A stretch of DNA of 64,000 nt, from the NCBI GenBank assembly GCA_028023455.1, contig JAQFVV010000013.1, positions 12,006,579 through 12,070,578 on the forward strand, in the 5' to 3' direction. This DNA is from Epiperipatus broadwayi (Eukaryota > Onychophora > Udeonychophora > Euonychophora > Peripatidae). The notes beneath the pieces were generated by a model. It had not been told where the DNA came from. It made no database searches and saw only the letters and a list, made by a program, of their open reading frames with translations. The position numbers and the translations under genes were made by a program. Shown here piece by piece: positions 58,890 through 64,000 of this stretch; position 1 is the first letter of the stretch, and the number at the start of each line of letters is the position of its first letter.

Positions 58890-61259
58890 GTGATGCACTG
58901 TGACTTCTCCTTATACAGAGTCAGAAATCTCTCAGCCATTATGCTCAGAGAAATCTGTTAATCACGTTACTTTTCTATTCATTCCCCATCCTAAATTTTT
59001 CCATATTCTTCTCTAACCTGCTCCATCCCATTTCCACAACATAATTTTTGTCAACACCATAGCCTTTACATTTAAATCCCCCTTATTTTATCCCAAATCC
59101 AGCCTAAAAACCTATAACCCAATTTCTGTATAATTATTTTGTTTATATTTATTCTTCCACAACTTCATTATTTGTACACTTTCAGCTTTAAGGCATTCAC
59201 ATTTAATTAACAGATGCCTAATATTTTGTATGCCTTCCTTACTCAACTTGCAGACTAAATCACCCATATTTTTCCATGTATGTGTATATCCTTAATTGCT
59301 AAAGATTCTGTCCAAGCCTTAAACAGTAAACTATTTTCCTTGCTATTATCATAAATTAACTCGCATCCAATATTCCATTTACTTCTATATATATTTAAAC
59401 ACTTTTTACTCTCCATACTAGTTTTCCATCTTTCCAACTCCCTATTCTTTATTAATGCATCTATTCTTCTTTCCCATTCCTTATCACTATCTCAAAAATT
59501 CTCCTAACACAATCATCCTACCTTTTGTATAAGAATACTGACATAAATTCTTTATCCAAATCTTCTGTATAACATACTATCTTTCTCACCCCTCCTGTTA
59601 CTTGCCCTTTACTCATAATCCAATTAAATGTATTTTGGCTATTCTCTTATTATCCATAAACTGCAATCTACTGAACATTTTCATCTCGCTTTTTGCATCT
59701 CTCATATAAAAACCTAACCATCCCATTTCTTCTTCAACTGCCTCCTTTGCCATCCACACATCATCTAATGCATGTCTTACTCCTTGAACTGCCTCCTTTG
59801 CCATCCACACATCTGCATCTAATGCATGTCTTCCTACTTCTCTTTGTACTTTTTCTAATACTTCTTTGATAACACATAATGCAGCATTAGCATAAGTTAA
59901 CCCTGCTACTGCCATTCCCTTACATACAATTCTAGCTACATTATACTTATTATATGAAAATACTGTTAATTTCTTTATCAATCCCTTCCTTTTCTTTGCT
60001 TCATTTATCTTTTTTTTCTCCCATTCATCCAAACAATTTCTCCGCTTACTTAAGATGATTTCCAAATAGTTATACATATTTAACACACTTAACTTTATAT
60101 CCAGCAATACAAATTCTTTGTCTTCTCTTTCCCCAAGTAATAATCATCATTATTTATGATTTTTCCTCACTAAATTTAATCCCCATCTCTTTACCCAACC
60201 TTATGCATGTCCTCAGCATAACTTTCATATCTTCGCTTCTTTCTTTGTACAATAAGACATCATCTGCAAATAAAAGATCTGAATGTATATACTCCCTTAC
60301 CACCTATTAATGGTATCTCTACTCCTCTTCCTAGTCTTTCTATTGCTCTTTCCATTTCCCTCAAATACAACAAAAACAAAATAGATGACGTAGGGCATCC
60401 TTTCCTTAGTCCTACCCCATTTTTAACTTTAACTGATCCTATAGTCCCTAATTAATATATATAGTAATTATTTTCATATAATTTCTTAATAATATCCACT
60501 AAAGCTCCATCCATTCCCGAAATTTACTAAACTTACCCATAATCTATTTCTATTTACTCTATCACATGCCTTCTCTAGATCTATAAAAACCATATATAAC
60601 TGTCTACCTGTATTTCTACTCATATCTATAAGCTGTGTAACTACAAATAAACTTAACTCCTAAACACTTATCCATTCGAAAACTTCCTTGCACTTCTCCC
60701 ACTATATTATTTTCTTCCATCCATTTTGTGACATTCCAGCCACCATACATGCAAAAACTTTATATAACACTGATGTTACCGCTATCAGTTCTATAACTGT
60801 TTAACTTTTTATTATCCTTAGCCTTTCCTTTAAATAGTGGTCTTACTCTTGTATTATTCCAACTACCCAGAAAATCTCTTTTCTCTTTTCTGTGCCATCT
60901 TCTTAAAACATGATAATAGTTTTAATTTTGCCCTATGTCCTAAATTCATTACCATCTCTGCTGTCCATCCATCCAAACCGCTTGCCTTTCCACTTTTCAA
61001 TTTCTTCCCTGCCTCATTCAGTTCATTTTTTGTAAACCTAATATTTCCATTACTATATGCTTTCATATTTGTTATCACTCTGTCCTTCACATCCAACATC
61101 TTTTCTATATCCATTATATACTTATTTAAGATTGTTTCTAATTATTCTCTAGAACTACATACTATTCCCTCATTTCAAATAATACTATTTCTCTCTCTCC
61201 CCTATTTCTTTTATTGCAATTTCAATTTTTTTTACTCCCAGCTCTTCCACTTTTATTAA
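58890..61259 (-). pseudogene. Reverse transcriptase of LINE copy D, broken
   Basis: The frame at 61114-60863 reads 'FTKNELNEAGKKLKSGKASG' and 'LDGWTAEMVM', the beginning of a non-LTR reverse transcriptase. Further down, in shifting frames, 'VQGSFRM' and 'MVFIDLEKACDRVNRNRLW' (near 60600-60540) give the palm motif with an Asp. The long frame 60107-59613 is the C-terminal region ('GLTYANAALCVIKEVLEKVQ'). It contains an in-frame 51-bp duplication. An intact second catalytic box was not seen. Many stops confirm decay. The enzyme would prime on a nicked target like other LINEs. Confidence 0.7.
59736..59837 (-). repeat. In-frame 51-bp tandem duplication in LINE copy D
   Basis: 'AACTGCCTCCTTTGCCATCC' starts at 59736 and again at 59787. 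It produces two copies of 'HALD..DVWMAKEAV' in the protein. Copy C has this block only once. Confidence 0.9.
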
Positions 61260-61389
61260 TATCCTCCAACAAACTACCAAATTGTGTGCACTAGTTCCCT
61301 CTATTGGTGAAAAAAAATGTAGATTATTGCTTCATTCATTTAAATACTTTTTTTATTCATAGACTTTTAAAGAAAAAATACTAATAGAT

Positions 61390-61520
61390 GATTGTCTGAA
61401 GGTTTATAATGATGGCATTTAACTTGTAATTATATGTCAGACTATTTCCACCACCTAATTGAATTATTAAATGCTTTTAGAAAAATACAAACTTTATTTA
61501 TATATTCAACTGTTAGTAAT
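61390..61520 (+). repeat. SINE-tail fragment (same family as foldback 1)
   Basis: 'TGTCTGAAGGTTTATAATGATGGCATTTAACTTGTAATTATATGTCAGACTATTTCCACCACCTAATTGAATTATTAAATGCTTTTAGAAAAA...TATATTCAACTGTTAGTAATGA' is collinear with the tail of the foldback-1 SINE (minus strand of 8007-7870). The tRNA-like head is absent. Confidence 0.75.
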
Positions 61521-62312
61521 GAGCAAATTGTTTTATTCTTTTTCTTTTTCAGATATTTAGATTTGTGAAATGGACTCCTCTGTCAGAGACAACATTCAGT
61601 AAACATTTTATATACTTGTATTTAAGGTTCTCCTGAGTTCTCCATTTTTTAAACTTTTAATTAAGGACAAAGTTAATAAATAATGTCCGAATATTATAGA
61701 TTTTAATACTAAGTTGATTTTGGTTTATTTGCAATTGTCATGTGAATAGGTTCTTTAAGCTTTCTTCTTTTTTACTTTTTATTCTCTGCCTGACATATTT
61801 ATGTTTTGAATATATGTTCACTGGTACCATTTAACAGTTCAATTGATTACAAATGTAGATAATAATAATTTTATTTCTTAAAATGTTGAAATAAATTCAT
61901 TAACTTTATTGCACATGTCAATGCCTCCCACATTTTAAAGTGAGACCACTGCTTGGTTTATTTCCATAGTGAACTAAATCTTTTTTTTCTAATTCTTTAT
62001 AAAAATTAGGCCAATCTTTAGTTGACCAATAACAACTGATTAAATTGGAAACTAAACCATTGCCTCTGGAATTACTAAAATAAAATTGATTTTAAATATA
62101 CCCTCTGAGTAACACAGTATTTCAATACGATTAAACTTTTTAATATACTTTTATATCCTGCAATAAGTTAAATAAAAAAAATAAATCTAAATAATTCTAC
62201 TCATAATAAATTAAAGTTAAAAAAAAAGACACTATAAAATTTAACATGTATTCATTCAAACTGTAAATTAATGAGATAAAATTGTTTTAGTAGATTTTTT
62301 TAGGAGCATAAA

Positions 62313-62544
62313 CTATTTCTCCTATGCCGATTCTGCCATTTCATATAACCTTAAGTAATCAATAAATATTAGATGACAATATTTATTAAATCCCTATCCA
62401 GTGTTGTTCCATCCATATTCCCTGACCAATTTTCGGTGATAAGATTGTAATAGTACTCGATAGGAATTTAATAAGCCCTACCATCTAGCATCTATTGATT
62501 ACTCAAGCTTACGTTAGATGGCAGAACTGGAATAATATAAATAG
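62313..62544. repeat. Foldback hairpin, about 85-bp arms
   Basis: Arms 62329-62411 and 62445-62528 are inverted copies at about 75-80% by eye, for example 'TAAGTAATCAATAAATATTAGATG' against the inverse of 'CATCTAGCATCTATTGATTACTCA'. Outer edges both read CTATTT inward. Could be a small MITE. No clear target duplication. Confidence 0.8.
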
Positions 62545-63599
62545 CCTTTGCCCCTTAAATGCTTAACCAGACTTATTGAAAAATGAAAAACAAAATGCAT
62601 AAACAGTAACCCATGAAATGGATCTTAAATATATGAAAGATACAATGCTACTATCATTATTCATTATAGCAATGGTCCTAAACAGGAATGTCAGAGCATT
62701 GTATAATGACATTATTTTTTAAATCATTAATCACATATATGATGACTGGATAAAATAATATAAATTTGGATATTGAGAACAATAATGGGTATTGAACAAA
62801 TTCTGTAAATATAAGCTTTTGTTCTTAGATTATGGAATAGTATATAAAGATCAAACCCCAATGAGTTTCCTAGTAACATAACTGGCATGTTATGGCTGGG
62901 CAATCTATCTTAAAGACAAATACAATTTTAAAATTTTTCATAGAATATTTCTAGAACAATAAAACAAATGTTCATTTATTCAAATTAATATAGGCAAGTG
63001 ATCATATGTTATGGCAACTATGGGGTGTAATAATAAAGATTCTAAAATAAATGGGAAGAAATGCAGCAAAAAGATTTCTATGATTTGTAACTATTGGCCT
63101 GAAATTTTTTTAGCACTAATAGGGCACATAAATCTCTGAAAACCTCATCACATTATAAAATCTCACATTTTTAAAATCATTTTTCAATAATTAATCAGCA
63201 TTGATAAGGCTTAGATTAAAATTCTCTAGTAACACTTTGTTAGCATATGGTTATATAAATGTATTCATACTCATATATGCAAAATAAGCAACCTTGTTCA
63301 ACAGTAAACATAAACAAGGCAAACTCTAAAACTCTTAAAAAGTCATATATATAATTAGATATTTTCACATAATTCAGAAAAGGTTTTGTTTTTATATGAT
63401 GATTTGTCAAAAAGACAGACTGTTATTCAAAATGTAAATAAGATTATCCTTTAGTTCATATTTTTAAAACGTTGTAATTAATATTCATTTTAAAAGTAAT
63501 TCCTTCAAACTGATTTTATATATACATCGTAATAGAAAAATGGAACACATATGGCAAACCTAATTATAATGACTGTGCAACCTCAATAAACATATCGCG

Positions 63600-63760
63600 C
63601 CGACCACATTGTGGTGCCAAAAACTGTAATAGAATGCCCTGTAATTGAATGCCCCAATTGTTGGGCGGCCAAAAATTGTAACCGAAATCTGGGACACATG
63701 TGGTGAACATAATTAATTAAACCTACTACATTGCATGCTAAAAACTTTAATTGAAAAATC
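63600..63760 (-). repeat. Three diverged LTR/primer-site-like motifs
   Basis: Three related segments, GCCAAAAACTGTAAT (63616), GCCAAAAATTGTAAC (63668) and GCTAAAAACTTTAAT (63737), each follow an 'ACATTGTGGT', 'AATTGTTGGGCG' or 'ACATTGCAT' block. On the minus strand the middle one reads TTACAATTTTTGGCCGCCCAACAATTGGGGC, which resembles an LTR end followed by a TGGCGCCCAAC-type primer site. Either a decayed LTR junction repeated in tandem or an unrelated minisatellite. Confidence 0.4.
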
Positions 63761-64000
63761 TGATCACATCACTACAAAAATGATATAACATGAAATTGTT
63801 ATGATCTAATCTGGTCATGGCCAGGGTATACCGCGAAGACCCATCGTAGCAGTATGTGAAAGTTCATTAGACAAATTATAAGTATGTAATTTTATTCTCC
63901 TTCAAAACTTTAATCTGCAATTTTTCATTTCATGAGACCTTATGGTCGACCATGGATAAGATGGTATAATTTGTGGAACTATTAAAGATTATTCTTTAAG

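Larger units (their letters stand above)
58884..61283 (-). mobile_element. Non-LTR retrotransposon, copy D, 5'-truncated
   Basis: The minus-strand relative of copy C runs from a 3' end with GCATCACATC-like repeats (58884-58900) to about 61283, where similarity to copy C stops. The loss of the endonuclease end is the usual 5' truncation. It shows the uninterrupted version of the site hit by foldback 1 in copy C (60533-60545). Just outside the truncated end is a SINE-tail fragment (61390-61520). Confidence 0.8.
61284..64000. other. AT-rich end of window with three small repeats
   Basis: No coding gene. Contains the SINE-tail fragment (61390-61520), the hairpin (62313-62544) and three LTR/primer-site-like motifs (63600-63760). 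The remainder is featureless. Confidence 0.5.

Noticed and set aside
60837-61259. Plus-strand frame of 140 codons with hydrophobic stretches
   Set aside because: It is the shadow of the minus-strand reverse transcriptase of LINE copy D, which has recognisable motifs.

Overview
This window is an AT-rich animal (metazoan) sequence, most likely from an invertebrate, made almost entirely of transposable elements in different states of decay. I find no host protein-coding gene, no intact rRNA or tRNA gene, and no bacterial-type operon, ribosome-binding site or CRISPR array. The kingdom call rests on the families present: RTE-like endonuclease/reverse-transcriptase LINEs with TGATGA tails, hAT transposases of the KIAA1586-like and BED/GTF2IRD2-like types, Ty3/gypsy pol relics, tRNA-derived SINEs and a pogo/Tigger-like MITE. 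I cannot name the species.

Layout. 0-5.6 kb: SINE relics and a 5'-truncated RTE LINE (copy A, + strand). 5.7-9.9 kb: a decayed non-LTR element on the minus strand (copy C), split by an 809-bp insertion that is an almost perfect palindrome of a tRNA-derived SINE. 10.9-11.7 kb: an RTE relic and a poly(A)-tailed SINE. 12.77-19.74 kb: a complete hAT element with terminal inverted repeats and an 8-bp target duplication. 19.78-20.74 kb: an uninterrupted 962-bp AAT microsatellite. 20.74-22.29 kb: an RTE relic split by an insertion that is itself split by a retroposed RNA copy. 24.0-25.8 kb: a Ty3/gypsy remnant whose 5' LTR is fused directly to RNase H. 26.8-28.65 kb: a second hAT transposase relic. 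29.3-29.8 kb: a partial MITE copy. 30.6-31.3 kb: a 50-bp tandem array with 150-bp higher-order periodicity. 36.7-39.0 kb: a minus-strand Ty3/gypsy pol relic. 40.45-42.95 kb: a third hAT element with ends and target duplication. 45.3-46.27 kb: a full MITE. 47.54-52.06 kb: a second large foldback whose right arm is interrupted by RTE copy B. 52.2-53.2 kb: a possible solo LTR. 54.1-55.0, 56.3-58.4 and 58.9-61.3 kb: three further LINE relics. 61.4-64 kb: a SINE-tail fragment, a hairpin and an array of LTR/primer-site-like motifs.

The regions relate by insertion history. Nesting gives a relative order in three places: the SINE palindrome is younger than LINE copy C; RTE copy B is younger than foldback 2; and at 20.7-22.3 kb an RTE relic is older than a hairpin insertion, which is older than a retrocopy. 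Every coding relic checked has stops, frameshifts or lost catalytic residues, so nothing here looks autonomous today. The most unusual structures are the two long palindromes, the perfect AAT tract and the 150-bp higher-order array. Family calls come from recognising motifs by eye; no database search was possible.
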